Origin: Ensifer sp. Root278
GTDB taxonomy: Bacteria; Pseudomonadota; Alphaproteobacteria; Rhizobiales; Rhizobiaceae
DNA: 64,000 nt
Reading direction: 5' to 3'
NCBI RefSeq assembly: GCF_001429285.1
Contig: NZ_LMJJ01000042.1
Span: 62,001-126,000 of the forward strand
Shown here: one piece after another, positions 1 through 8,526 of the stretch
Layout: every line of letters begins with the position of its first letter
Position numbering within the stretch: position 1 is the first letter of the stretch
Made by a program: the position numbers and the translations under genes
Notes under the pieces: model-generated
Database searches by the model: none
What the model was told of the DNA's origin: nothing
What the model saw: only the letters and a program-made list of their open reading frames with translations

Positions 1-114
1 CTTCTTCACCATGACAGCCAGGTCGTCGAGCGTGACATAGGTGCTGGTCCCGGTGTTGTAGAGCCGCCGGTTCGCATATTTTTTTATAACGATCTGGCCT
101 TCGTGCTTCGCCAT
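1..114 (-). CDS. phaR: PhaR, polyhydroxyalkanoate synthesis repressor (5' end only, cut by window edge)
   Basis: Only the first 38 codons are inside the window; the frame is still open at base 1. The start is the ATG read from 114-112. The visible protein starts MAKHEGQIVIKKYANRRLYN and continues NTGTSTYVTLDDLAVMVKK, which is the typical N-terminal DNA-binding segment of the PHB/PHA accumulation regulator family. Members bind DNA and PHB granules and repress phasin and PHB synthesis genes. It is divergent from the phaA-phaB operon, with a 224-bp gap that would hold both promoters. Family assignment is confident from the conserved YANRRLYNT signature; the rest of the protein cannot be judged. 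Confidence 0.93.
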   Translation of the reverse strand, partial: MAKHEGQIVIKKYANRRLYNTGTSTYVTLDDLAVMVKK

Positions 115-200
115 CAGGGTCTCCTCTCACCCATCATCCCGTCTTTATTGCGTTTTTCAGAGTATCCGCAAAAGAGCGCCGCTGACAATGTCTTTGTGCG

Positions 201-214
201 TTGCGGCGACGCAA
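201..214. promoter_or_regulatory. TTGCG/CGCAA inverted repeat in the phaR-phaA gap, possible operator
   Basis: Arms TTGCG (201-205) and CGCAA (210-214) are a perfect 5-bp inverted repeat with a 4-base spacer, and TTGCG recurs twice between 224 and 235. The site lies between the divergent phaR and phaA starts. PhaR proteins are known to bind TGC-rich symmetric sites, so this is a candidate operator. That is inference from position and symmetry only. Confidence 0.3.
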
Positions 215-338
215 GTGCGAAATCTTGCGGTTGCGTCTTGAGTGACGGTTTTGTGGCACCGCATCAAGGCGTTTGACTTGCGCCGCGCGCTTTGCCAGTC
301 TGCTTCCATTAGGCAAGAAAGATCTGAGGAAACGTCCC

Positions 339-1520
339 ATGAGCAATCCCTCCATCGTGATCGCCAGCGCCGCCCGTACCGCGGTCGGATCCTTCAACGG
401 TGCATTCGCCAACACACCGGCGCACGAACTCGGCGCCGCCGTCATCAAGGGCGTGCTCGAGCGCGCAGGCGTCGAGGCAGGCGAGGTCGACGAGGTGATC
501 CTCGGCCAGGTCCTGCAGGCCGGCGAGGGCCAGAACCCGGCGCGTCAGGCGGCGATGAAGGCGGGTCTTCCGCAGGAGAAAACCGCCTGGGGCATGAACC
601 AGCTCTGCGGTTCCGGTCTTCGTGCCGTGGCGCTCGGCATGCAGCAGATTGCAACCGGTGATGCGGATATCATCGTCGCCGGCGGCATGGAGTCCATGTC
701 GATGGCGCCGCATTGCTCGCATCTTCGCGGCGGCGTGAAGATGGGCGATTTCAAGATGATCGACACGATGATCAAGGACGGTCTGACCGACGCCTTCTAC
801 GGCTATCACATGGGCATCACTGCCGAAAACGTCGCCCGCCAGTGGCAGCTCAGCCGTGAAGAGCAGGATACTTTCGCGCTCGCCTCGCAGAACAAGGCCG
901 AAGCGGCCCAGAAGGCCGGGCGGTTCGCCGACGAGATCATTCCCTTCATCGTCAAAGGCCGCAAGGGCGACGTCACCGTCGACCAGGACGAATATATCCG
1001 CCATGGCGCAACGCTCGACCAGATGACGAAGCTGCGTCCGGCCTTCGACAAGGAAGGCACGGTCACCGCCGGCAACGCCTCCGGCCTCAATGACGGCGCC
1101 GCGGCCACTCTGCTGATGACCGAAGCGCAGGCTTCCAAGCGCGGCATCCAGCCGCTCGCCCGTATCGTTTCCTGGGCAACGGCCGGCGTCGATCCGCAGG
1201 TCATGGGCACCGGCCCGATCCCGGCTTCGCGCAAGGCGTTGGCGAAAGCCGGCTGGGCGATCGGCGACGTCGAACTGGTCGAGGCCAACGAGGCTTTCGC
1301 GGCACAGGCCTGCGCGGTCAACAAGGACCTCGGCTGGGATCCGTCGATCGTCAACGTCAATGGCGGCGCGATCGCCATCGGCCATCCGATCGGCGCTTCC
1401 GGCGCCCGCGTGCTCAACACGCTGCTCTTCGAAATGAAGCGCCGCGGCGTTTCCAAGGGGCTTGCAACGCTCTGCATCGGCGGCGGCATGGGCGTCGCCA
1501 TGTGCGTCGAACGGCTCTAA
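339..1520 (+). CDS. phaA: Acetyl-CoA acetyltransferase (beta-ketothiolase) of PHB synthesis
   Basis: Condenses two acetyl-CoA molecules to acetoacetyl-CoA, the first step of polyhydroxybutyrate synthesis in the cytoplasm. The 393-residue product has the normal thiolase length. The acyl-accepting cysteine lies in NQLCGSG (Cys90), the catalytic histidine in GHPIGASG (His349) and the second active cysteine in LCIGGGMG (Cys379). The ATG at 339 gives [17 protein letters not shown], the canonical thiolase start; a longer in-frame start at 273 has no family support. It is first in an operon with the small gene at 1534 and phaB, divergent from phaR. Confidence 0.97.
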   Translation: MSNPSIVIASAARTAVGSFNGAFANTPAHELGAAVIKGVLERAGVEAGEVDEVILGQVLQAGEGQNPARQAAMKAGLPQEKTAWGMNQLCGSGLRAVALGMQQIATGDADIIVAGGMESMSMAPHCSHLRGGVKMGDFKMIDTMIKDGLTDAFYGYHMGITAENVARQWQLSREEQDTFALASQNKAEAAQKAGRFADEIIPFIVKGRKGDVTVDQDEYIRHGATLDQMTKLRPAFDKEGTVTAGNASGLNDGAAATLLMTEAQASKRGIQPLARIVSWATAGVDPQVMGTGPIPASRKALAKAGWAIGDVELVEANEAFAAQACAVNKDLGWDPSIVNVNGGAIAIGHPIGASGARVLNTLLFEMKRRGVSKGLATLCIGGGMGVAMCVERL

Positions 1521-1533
1521 TCGGTTTGGCGGC

Positions 1534-1893
1534 ATGAACAGCGCCAGGTGGGTTCCGTTTTCCCTTCTTCTGGCCGGTTCGCCGATCGTTTCCGCACATG
1601 CCAATCCCGCGCCTCTCGACGAGGCGCGGTTGGTTCAGTGCATGCTGGAACATACGACCTCGGACGACGAGGCCGTTTTCAAGGACATGATGGTTGCGGC
1701 CCCGAACGATGACAGTGGCGCTTTGAAAGCGTCGCTCGTTCAGCTCTCCAGTCTGATGATGAACCTCGCGCTCACCAAGTGCGAGGTGGGTATGTCTATG
1801 CTCGCGACGCCTCAGTTCCAGGCTGCCGCCGAGCTCTACGGACGACAGGTCGGCGAAAAGCTGATGAAGAAGGCCTTTGAGAAACTGAACTGA
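1534..1893 (+). CDS. Small putative secreted protein between phaA and phaB, function unknown
   Basis: 119 residues starting MNSARWVPFSLLLAGSPIVS, with a hydrophobic signal-like segment and a likely signal peptidase site after AHA (about residue 23). The mature part is acidic then helical and has two cysteines (in VQCML and TKCEV). I do not recognise a family. It starts 13 bp after the phaA stop and ends 17 bp before phaB, so it is almost certainly co-transcribed with the PHB genes. The Shine-Dalgarno match is poor (TTTGGCGGC). Codon use looks like its neighbours. In S. meliloti, as I recall, phaA and phaB are adjacent, so this gene would be an insertion into the operon. Confidence 0.7.
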   Translation: MNSARWVPFSLLLAGSPIVSAHANPAPLDEARLVQCMLEHTTSDDEAVFKDMMVAAPNDDSGALKASLVQLSSLMMNLALTKCEVGMSMLATPQFQAAAELYGRQVGEKLMKKAFEKLN

Positions 1894-1910
1894 TCAAGTG
1901 GGAGGCGTGC

Positions 1911-2636
1911 ATGAGCAGGGTAGCATTGGTCACAGGTGGGTCGCGCGGCATCGGCGCGGCAATCTCCGTCGCACTCAAGAATGCCGGCTACAAGGTGGCC
2001 GCAAACTATGCCGGCAATGACGAAAAGGCTGAGGCCTTCAAGCAGGAAACCGGCATCCCCGTCTACAAGTGGGATGTTTCCAGCTATCAGTCCTGCGCCG
2101 AAGGCATCGCCAAGGTCGAGGCCGATCTCGGCCCGGTCGAAGTGCTGGTCAACAATGCGGGCATCACCCGCGACGCGATGTTCCACAAGATGACGCCCGA
2201 GCAATGGGGCGAGGTGGTCGGCACCAACCTCACCGGTCTCTTCAACATGACGCATCCGATCTGGTCCGCCATGCGCGACCGCGGTTTCGGCCGCGTCATC
2301 AACATCTCGTCGATCAACGGCCAGAAGGGCCAGATGGGCCAGGCCAACTATTCGGCGGCCAAAGCCGGTGATCTCGGCTTCACCAAGGCGCTTGCCCAGG
2401 AAGGTGCGGCGAAGGGGATCACGGTCAACGCCATCTGCCCGGGTTATATCGGCACGGAAATGGTGCGGGCGGTGCCGGAGAAAGTGCTGAACGAGCGGAT
2501 CATCCCGCAGATCCCGGTTGGCCGCCTCGGCGAGCCGGAAGAAATCGCCCGCTGCGTTGTGTTCCTGGCCTCCGACGACGCCGGCTTCATCACCGGCTCG
2601 ACGATTTCGGCGAATGGCGGACAGTTCTTCGTCTGA
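1911..2636 (+). CDS. phaB: Acetoacetyl-CoA reductase (NADPH), PHB synthesis
   Basis: Reduces acetoacetyl-CoA to (R)-3-hydroxybutyryl-CoA, the substrate of PHB synthase. A 241-residue short-chain dehydrogenase: the cofactor-binding TGGSRGIG is at residues 8-15, NNAG at 81-84, and the catalytic Ser134, Tyr147 and Lys151 are in NISSINGQKG...NYSAAK. The C-terminus ITGSTISANGGQFFV is typical of PhaB. A good Shine-Dalgarno (GGGAGG) precedes the ATG. It is last in the phaA operon and is followed at once by a strong terminator. Confidence 0.97.
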   Translation: MSRVALVTGGSRGIGAAISVALKNAGYKVAANYAGNDEKAEAFKQETGIPVYKWDVSSYQSCAEGIAKVEADLGPVEVLVNNAGITRDAMFHKMTPEQWGEVVGTNLTGLFNMTHPIWSAMRDRGFGRVINISSINGQKGQMGQANYSAAKAGDLGFTKALAQEGAAKGITVNAICPGYIGTEMVRAVPEKVLNERIIPQIPVGRLGEPEEIARCVVFLASDDAGFITGSTISANGGQFFV

Positions 2637-2661
2637 CCTTTTGATCTCATCATTGCTTTGA

Positions 2662-2687
2662 ACGGCGCCCTTCGGGGCGCCGTCTTT
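2662..2687 (+). terminator. Rho-independent terminator of the phaA-phaB operon
   Basis: Perfect 9-bp stem (ACGGCGCCC at 2662-2670, GGGCGCCGT at 2675-2683) closed by a TTCG tetraloop and followed by CTTTG. It lies 26 bp after the phaB stop. Confidence 0.9.
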
Positions 2688-3281
2688 GTGTAGGGCGGAG
2701 AGAAGAGACGCCTGTTGCCCCGGCATTTGAATCCCGAAATCGCGCACGTGAATCTGCTGCCGGCGCGCGGCGCAGACACTATATCTTGTGGAGAACAAAA
2801 GCGGAATGATGCCCGTACCACGAGTCGCCATCGGATCCTCCCGTATTGGTCGAGGGTGCTCGGTGCGATTCTCATTCTCTCTGCCCAGCGAATCTCCGAT
2901 GAATTTCGTTAAAAATTTTCTAGGCTTTCCAGAGTCTTGGATTCGGAATCCTTTGACCTGTCTGGCAATGGGACAGCCAGGATTGAGGCGAGTCGTGGGC
3001 TCTAACACACGCGCGCGGCGTCAGATTCAGCATGTGGTGCAACGTTTGGTGTTGAAATCTATATGTAGTCGTGAACATACAGTGAATCGCGATGAGTCTT
3101 CGATTCGTCGCCGATTCGTTCCATGGCTGTTCCCGTTCTCGATTGCGCCAACCACAACAGGTGGTGCAATGGGCTGAGAGACGCCGAACGATGGTTTTAG
3201 TTGTCGGCGCCCCTTGCGTTTGGCTCGGTGCGTGGGCATGTGTTTGCCGCCAGCGTGAAAAGACGCTGTCGTAATTTCTGA
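2688..3281. other. Long gene-free stretch before the helicase gene
   Basis: About 590 bp without a convincing gene on either strand; the open frames across it lack family signatures and good ribosome sites. It is visibly more AT-rich than its flanks (for example 2895-2925 and 3050-3080). It may hold the promoter and leader of the helicase gene. The only site I can name is the LexA-like box at 2793-2807. It could be a decayed gene. Confidence 0.5.
2793..2807. promoter_or_regulatory. LexA-like box (GAAC-N7-GAAT), weak
   Basis: Alphaproteobacterial LexA sites follow GAAC-N7-GAAC. Here GAAC (2793-2796), AAAAGCG, GAAT (2804-2807) matches in 7 of 8 positions and sits just downstream of a TATATCT hexamer-like stretch at 2780-2786. 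No SOS gene follows directly; the next gene is the helicase 475 bp away. Confidence 0.25.
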
Positions 3282-6200
3282 ATGCCCGGGATCGATGACG
3301 TGTCCGTTCACCCCATGATCCTGAGCGGCCGCGGCGTAACCGCGGTGCTCGGGCCAACCAATACCGGCAAGACGCACTACGCGATCGAGCGCATGATCGC
3401 GCATGACAGCGGCGTCATAGGCCTGCCGCTGCGCCTCCTGGCGCGCGAGGTCTATACGCGCCTGGTCGAAAGGGTCGGCCATCACAATGTCGCGCTGATC
3501 ACTGGCGAGGAGAAGATTACTCCGCATCGCGCCCGCTATTCGGTCTGCACCGTCGAAGCGATGCCGAGGGAGACGACCGCGTCCTTCGTGGCGATCGACG
3601 AAGTGCAGCTTGCAGGCGATCTCGAGCGCGGTCACATCTTCACCGACCGGATCCTGCATCTGAGGGGGCGTGGCGAGACGCTGCTTCTGGGGGCTGCAAC
3701 GATGCGGCCGATCCTGGAGCACCTCCTGCCCGGCATTACCGTCGTCGAGCGGCCGCGCATGTCGCAACTGCTCTATGCCGGTTCGAAGAAAATCACCCGC
3801 CTGCCGCATCGCTCGGCGATCGTCGCCTTCTCGGCCGACGAAGTCTATGCGATCGCCGAACTGATCCGTCGCCAGCGCGGCGGCGCCGCCGTCGTGCTCG
3901 GCGCGCTTTCGCCGCGCACGCGCAATGCGCAGGTGGCGCTCTATCAGGAAGGCGACGTCGAATACATGGTGGCGACCGACGCGATCGGCATGGGTCTCAA
4001 CCTCGACGTCGATCACGTCGCCTTCGCGCAGGACCGCAAGTTCGACGGCTACCAGTTTCGCAACCTGAACCCGGCGGAACTGGCGCAGGTCGCCGGGCGC
4101 GCCGGGCGACATCTGCGTGACGGAACGTTCGGCGTCACGGGTCGCGTCGATCCTTTCGACAACGAGCTCGTTCATCGCATCGAGTCGCACGAGTTCGATG
4201 CGGTCAAGGTGCTGCAATGGCGCTCGAAGGCGTTCGACTATTCCTCGCTTACCGCCTTGAAGAAGAGCCTCGATGCCGCGCCGAAAGTTCCCGGCCTTGC
4301 CCGGGCGCTACCTGCGGTAGACCAGCAGGCGTTCGAGCATCTGGCCCGCTACCCGGAGGTCGTCGACATTACGACCAATGCCGAGCGCGTCGAAAAATTA
4401 TGGGAAGCCTGCGCGCTGCCGGACTATCGGCGCATCACGCCCGCCCAGCACGCCGATCTGATCTCGACGATCTACGCGGATCTCGTTCGCCGGGGTACGG
4501 TGAACGAGGACTTCATGGCCGAACAGGTCAGGCGTGCCGATCACACCGACGGTGAGATCGACACACTTTCGGCGCGAATCGCGCAGATCAGAACCTGGAC
4601 CTATGTGTCGAACCGGCCGGGATGGCTGGCCGATCCGACACACTGGCAAGAAAAGACGCGGGAAATTGAAGATCGATTATCCGACGCACTACATGAACGG
4701 TTGACGAAACGCTTTGTTGATCGCAGGACATCTGTGCTCATGAAGCGCCTGAGAGAGAATGCTATGCTGGAAGCTGAAATCAGTGTGAATGGTGATGTCT
4801 TCGTCGAAGGACACCACGTAGGACAACTAACCGGTTTCCGGTTTACGCTGGCGACCGGCGGCGACGGCCCGGATGCCAAGGCCGTGCAGGGCGCTGCCCA
4901 GAAGGCGCTGGCGCTCGAGTTCGAGGCGCGGGCCGCACGTCTGCACGCCTCGGGCAACAACGACCTGGCGCTTTCGTCGGATGGTCTCGTGCGCTGGCTC
5001 GGCGATCCCGTCGCCCGTCTGGCAGCGAGCGACCATGTCATGCGTCCGCGCGTCATCCTGCTTGCCGACGATCAGCTGCAGGCGAACGCCCGCGAGCATG
5101 TCGTGGCGCGCATCGAGCGTTTCGTGAACCATCACATCGGTACGGTGCTGAAGCCGCTCGACGATATCTCGCGCGCTGAAGACCTCGAAGGCCTCGCCAA
5201 GGGCCTTGCCTTCCAGCTCGTCGAGAACCTCGGCGTGCTCTTCCGCCGCGATGTCGCCGACGACGTGAAGTCGCTGGACCAGGACGGTCGCGCTTCGATC
5301 CGCAAATACGGCGTGCGCTTCGGCGCGTATCACATCTTCCTTCCGGCACTCTTGAAGCCGGCTCCGGCCGAGCTGATCACGCTGCTCTGGGCGCTGAAGA
5401 ACGACGGTCTCGACAAGCCCGGCTATGGTGACCTCATCCCGATGCTCGCTGCCGGCCGTACGTCGGTCGTCACCGATCCATCCTTCGAGCGCACCTTCTA
5501 CAAGCTTGCCGGCTTCCGCTTCCTCGGAAAGCGCGCCGTGCGCATCGACATCCTCGAGCGCCTGGCCGATCTCATCCGGCCGCTGCTGCAGTGGAAGCCC
5601 GGTGCACAGCCGCGTCCTGAAGGCGCCTATGACGGCCGTCGTTTCACCGCCACCACCTCGATGCTTTCGATCCTCGGCGCAACGCCTGATGATATGGAAG
5701 AGATCCTGAAGGGCCTTGGCTATCGGGCCGACAGCGTCAAGGCCGAGGAGGCTGCGGCCTTCCTCGCCAGCCAGGACGGTGCGCCCGCCTCTGCTGCCGC
5801 CGCCTCCGAGCCGGTTGCCGCCGTCGATGACGCGGACGCTGCTGACAGCGCGACGGATGCCGAGACCGCAGCCATTGAGGCACCTGCCGCCGAGGCCGAG
5901 AACGCTGAGGGCAAAGTCGCCACCAGCGACGTGCAACCAGCCGAAGCTCAAGTCGCCGAGACCGGAGAACCGGTCGAAGCCAAGCCCGTGCTGCTGTGGC
6001 GTCCCGGCACCCGCCAGGATAACCAGCGCCAGGGCGGCGGTCGCCACCAGGGCGACCAGCGTCGCGGCGGCCAGCGCCATGGCCAAGGCCAAGGGCAGAG
6101 CGAGGGACGTGAGGGCGGACGCAAGGGCGGCCAGCCGGTGCGCGGCAAGCGCCATGACGGCGGCAAGTCGGAAGGCGGTCCGCGCCAGGACCGTGGTGAT

Positions 6201-6338
6201 CGTCATGATCGTCACGACCGCGGCGGCAAGCCCGGCCAGGGCAAGTTCGAGGCGCGCCCGCCGCGTCGCGAGAAGCCGGTGGATCCGGATTCGCCCTTCG
6301 CCAAGCTCGCGGCGCTCAAGGAGCAGATGAAGAAGTAA
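3282..6338 (+). CDS. SUV3-like DEAD/DEAH-box RNA helicase with long disordered tail
   Basis: 1018 residues related to the mitochondrial SUV3/MgpS helicase family, which unwinds RNA in degradation or surveillance. Walker A GPTNTGKT is at 24-31, motif II DEVQ at 106-109, and the helicase C-terminal domain with QVAGRAGRH near 268-276. The middle part (about 330-820) is the family-specific helical region. From about 825 the chain becomes Ala/Glu-rich, and from about 905 to 985 it is rich in Gly, Arg, Gln and His, a likely RNA-binding disordered tail, before SPFAKLAALKEQMKK. ATG 3282 was kept, but ATG at 3315 (MILSGRGV) is equally plausible; neither has a clear Shine-Dalgarno site. It is probably co-transcribed with the S4-domain gene 8 bp downstream. 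Confidence 0.9.
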   Translation: MPGIDDVSVHPMILSGRGVTAVLGPTNTGKTHYAIERMIAHDSGVIGLPLRLLAREVYTRLVERVGHHNVALITGEEKITPHRARYSVCTVEAMPRETTASFVAIDEVQLAGDLERGHIFTDRILHLRGRGETLLLGAATMRPILEHLLPGITVVERPRMSQLLYAGSKKITRLPHRSAIVAFSADEVYAIAELIRRQRGGAAVVLGALSPRTRNAQVALYQEGDVEYMVATDAIGMGLNLDVDHVAFAQDRKFDGYQFRNLNPAELAQVAGRAGRHLRDGTFGVTGRVDPFDNELVHRIESHEFDAVKVLQWRSKAFDYSSLTALKKSLDAAPKVPGLARALPAVDQQAFEHLARYPEVVDITTNAERVEKLWEACALPDYRRITPAQHADLISTIYADLVRRGTVNEDFMAEQVRRADHTDGEIDTLSARIAQIRTWTYVSNRPGWLADPTHWQEKTREIEDRLSDALHERLTKRFVDRRTSVLMKRLRENAMLEAEISVNGDVFVEGHHVGQLTGFRFTLATGGDGPDAKAVQGAAQKALALEFEARAARLHASGNNDLALSSDGLVRWLGDPVARLAASDHVMRPRVILLADDQLQANAREHVVARIERFVNHHIGTVLKPLDDISRAEDLEGLAKGLAFQLVENLGVLFRRDVADDVKSLDQDGRASIRKYGVRFGAYHIFLPALLKPAPAELITLLWALKNDGLDKPGYGDLIPMLAAGRTSVVTDPSFERTFYKLAGFRFLGKRAVRIDILERLADLIRPLLQWKPGAQPRPEGAYDGRRFTATTSMLSILGATPDDMEEILKGLGYRADSVKAEEAAAFLASQDGAPASAAAASEPVAAVDDADAADSATDAETAAIEAPAAEAENAEGKVATSDVQPAEAQVAETGEPVEAKPVLLWRPGTRQDNQRQGGGRHQGDQRRGGQRHGQGQGQSEGREGGRKGGQPVRGKRHDGGKSEGGPRQDRGDRHDRHDRGGKPGQGKFEARPPRREKPVDPDSPFAKLAALKEQMKK

Positions 6339-6346
6339 GGCAGGTC

Positions 6347-6760
6347 ATGGAAAAACAGCCCACGTCCAACCCGGCATCGCGCCAGCGTCTCGACAAGTGG
6401 CTGTTTTTCACGCGGCTGATCAAATCGCGCTCGCTTGCGCAAAAAGCGATCGAGGACGGCCGCGTGGCCGTCAACGAGCAGCGCGTGACGCAGTCGTCGT
6501 TTCAGGTCAAGACGGGGGACCTGCTTGAGCTCGTCCTCGACCGCCGCAGCGTGACCGTGCGCGTGCTTGCTCCAGGGGAACGACGTGGCCCCTACGAGGA
6601 AGCGCGGCTTCTTTATGATGATCTCACGCCGGAATTGCCTAAGGAGAAACTCTCGGCATTTGATCTCGCCACACGCGACCGTGGGGCGGGACGCCCGACC
6701 AAGAAAGAGCGGCGGGATACCGATCGGCTAAAACCCGATTTCGATCCGCGCGAGGATTAG
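6347..6760 (+). CDS. S4-domain RNA-binding protein (HslR/ribosome-associated heat-shock type)
   Basis: 137 residues. The S4 fold covers about 13-75 (QRLDKWLFFTRLIKSRSLAQ, then EDGRVAVNEQRV), and the C-terminal tail is charged. HslR-like proteins bind stalled 50S subunits carrying peptidyl-tRNA. The start lies 8 bp after the helicase stop, with AAGGCAGG just upstream, so the two are likely an RNA-metabolism operon. The family is sure; the exact role is inferred. Confidence 0.88.
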   Translation: MEKQPTSNPASRQRLDKWLFFTRLIKSRSLAQKAIEDGRVAVNEQRVTQSSFQVKTGDLLELVLDRRSVTVRVLAPGERRGPYEEARLLYDDLTPELPKEKLSAFDLATRDRGAGRPTKKERRDTDRLKPDFDPRED

Positions 6761-6963
6761 AAAACTCTGCCTTTGCCGCGGCGTTTCGCGCATTGAATAT
6801 TCTTGCAAAGGGTCCATAAAGCCTTTACCTGACAGACCCACGTTGGGTGCATCGGTCTTGCTTCGGCAGCTATGCGCGCCGGACATTCCTAGCATGCGCG
6901 GACGATGAGCATCACCATTGATTGCCGTCTGCCATCAAACGTGAGCATTGGCTGGAGTACCTC

Positions 6964-7302
6964 ATGACGTATGTCGTGACCGACAATTGCATTCGCTGCA
7001 AGTATATGGACTGTGTCGAAGTCTGCCCCGTGGACTGCTTCTATGAGGGCGAGAATTTCCTCGTCATCCATCCCGACGAGTGCATCGATTGCGGCGTTTG
7101 CGAGCCGGAATGTCCTGCCGAGGCGATCAAGCCGGACACCGAGCCGGGCCTTGATATGTGGTTGAAAGTGAACGCTGATTTTGCCACGAAGTGGCCGAAC
7201 GTCACGGTCAAGCGCGACCCGATGCCGGAAGCCAAGGAGATGGACGGCGTCGAAGGCAAGTACGAGAAGTTCTTCTCCGCCGAGCCGGGACAGGGCGACT
7301 GA
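6964..7302 (+). CDS. fdxA: Ferredoxin FdxA, 7-iron (3Fe-4S/4Fe-4S) type
   Basis: 112-residue cytoplasmic electron carrier. Cysteines at 9, 12, 17, 21 and 25 and at 40, 43, 46 and 50 ([14 protein letters not shown] and [12 protein letters not shown]) give the two cluster-binding motifs of the Azotobacter FdI/rhizobial FdxA group. ATG 6964 begins [12 protein letters not shown], the canonical start. It lies 203 bp after the S4 gene and has its own promoter region; partners are not visible here. Confidence 0.95.
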   Translation: MTYVVTDNCIRCKYMDCVEVCPVDCFYEGENFLVIHPDECIDCGVCEPECPAEAIKPDTEPGLDMWLKVNADFATKWPNVTVKRDPMPEAKEMDGVEGKYEKFFSAEPGQGD

Positions 7303-7713
7303 GACGGACGATCTCTATCGTTCGTCGAGGCTGACGCAGCGAGCGCGACCCAGCGCGCCAAACCTGGGGAAAAACACGCACTGCGCTCGCAGGTGCGAGA
7401 ATGGTGGCTTGATGGCTGCCATGCAGCAAATTATTGATTTCGGCACTTTTTTGTGATAGGTTCCTTCTACTGATCCACAGAGGGTGTTTTTGCGCGCCCG
7501 AAAACCATCACGAAAGCAAACGATCTCCAAAAGGCGGTTTCTCCCTATTACGCAACATGGCTTTGCTCTGTTGCGACCGCATTTCATGAGGCTGTTTGCG
7601 TTCCGTGGACGGACCAGGATGTACCCACCCGGCGGTATCCCCGTCTATCCCGGGCCTCACTGACCCGGCCCCGGCCAGAATGGCCGGCGCGAAACAGGGA
7701 GTTTTTGAAACGA
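7303..7713. other. fdxA-carD intergenic region (411 bp)
   Basis: No gene seen. A possible promoter for carD is TTGATT at 7434-7439 followed by a GATAGG-like -10 near 7455-7462, which would leave a 5' leader of about 240 nt. A GC-rich stretch at 7625-7690 can fold locally. No terminator with a T-run is evident after fdxA. Confidence 0.4.
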
Positions 7714-8283
7714 ATGACGACCCAGCAGAAAAAATCTTCGACACGCCAGGGCTTCAAGACCGGTGAATCGATCGTCTATCCGGCCCACGGCGTTGGCCAG
7801 ATCGTGGCGATCGAAGAGCAGGAAGTCGCGGGCATGAAGCTTGAGCTTTTTGTCATCGATTTCGAGAAGGACAAGATGCGGTTGAAGGTGCCGGTGGCCA
7901 AGGCTGTCAGCATCGGCATGCGCAAGCTGTCTGAAACCGATTTCGTCGATCGTGCGTTGAAGGTTGTGCAGGGCAAGGCTCGCGTGAAGCGCACCATGTG
8001 GTCGCGCCGCGCCCAGGAATACGATGCCAAGATCAACTCCGGCGACCTGATTTCCATCGCGGAAGTCGTTCGCGATCTCTATCGCGCCGAAAACCAGCCG
8101 GAACAGTCCTATTCCGAACGCCAGCTCTATGAAGCTGCCCTCGACCGCATGGCGCGCGAAATCGCTGCCGTGAACAAAATGTCGGAGACCGAAGCTGTGC
8201 GCCTCGTCGAGGCAAACCTCAGCAAGGGCCCGAAGCGCGGCAAGGCGATCGACGAAGACGACGCCCAGGACGAAGCAGCATAA
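7714..8283 (+). CDS. carD: CarD/CdnL-family RNA polymerase-interacting regulator
   Basis: 189 residues. The N-terminal CarD domain (about 12-75: FKTGESIVYPAHGVGQIVAI...KMRLKVPVAKA) contacts the RNA polymerase beta subunit, and the helical C-terminal domain binds promoter DNA near -10. Members stabilise open complexes at rRNA and housekeeping promoters. ATG 7714 (MTTQQKKSS) is preferred; a TTG three codons upstream (7705) sits closer to the GGGAG site. The C-terminus is acidic. The gene is monocistronic, ending at a strong terminator. Confidence 0.92.
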   Translation: MTTQQKKSSTRQGFKTGESIVYPAHGVGQIVAIEEQEVAGMKLELFVIDFEKDKMRLKVPVAKAVSIGMRKLSETDFVDRALKVVQGKARVKRTMWSRRAQEYDAKINSGDLISIAEVVRDLYRAENQPEQSYSERQLYEAALDRMAREIAAVNKMSETEAVRLVEANLSKGPKRGKAIDEDDAQDEAA

Positions 8284-8307
8284 GCTTCCAACCCGCAGTG
8301 AGACTGC

Positions 8308-8338
8308 AAAAAAGCCCGGCCATCGCGCCGGGCTTTTT
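8308..8338. terminator. Terminator after carD
   Basis: Stem GCCCGGC (8314-8320) and GCCGGGC (8327-8333) with a 6-base loop, flanked by A6 on the left and T5 on the right, so it could work in both directions. It lies 25 bp after the carD stop. Confidence 0.88.
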
Positions 8339-8350
8339 CTTTGATCTGAT

Positions 8351-8376
8351 GGAACTTTTGCCCGCCACGCGCATTT
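8351..8376 (+). promoter_or_regulatory. Candidate RpoE2-type (general stress ECF) promoter of rpoH2
   Basis: GGAAC at 8351-8355, then 16 bases, then CATTT at 8372-8376. The S. meliloti RpoE2 consensus is GGAAC-N16/17-CGTT, so the -35 is perfect and the -10 has one mismatch. In S. meliloti rpoH2 is known to be under RpoE2 control, which supports the reading. It would leave a leader of roughly 320 nt. Confidence 0.45.
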
Positions 8377-8526
8377 ACATTAGCCGGCAGGAACGCGCCG
8401 CTTTCGCGCCGGGCGATCTTGGTTCTGTGATCCGTCACCGTTCAGGTTCGTGATTTTGAAGTTAGGGCGCCGCGTCGTTTCTTCAAGTTCGGCGCCGGGG
8501 CTCTTGAGCGGGGAAGGAAAAGATCA

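Noticed and set aside
309-1604. Long minus-strand frame opposite phaA
   Set aside because: Same GC-mirror effect; phaA is secure by catalytic residues.
2788-3177. Frame of 129 codons starting TTG in the 645-bp gap
   Set aside because: No Shine-Dalgarno, irregular composition, no motif; the frame contains the LexA-like box at its start.
4827-6215. Long open frame on the minus strand (462 codons) opposite the helicase
   Set aside because: It is a mirror frame caused by high GC third positions; no family signature, and the plus-strand helicase is certain.
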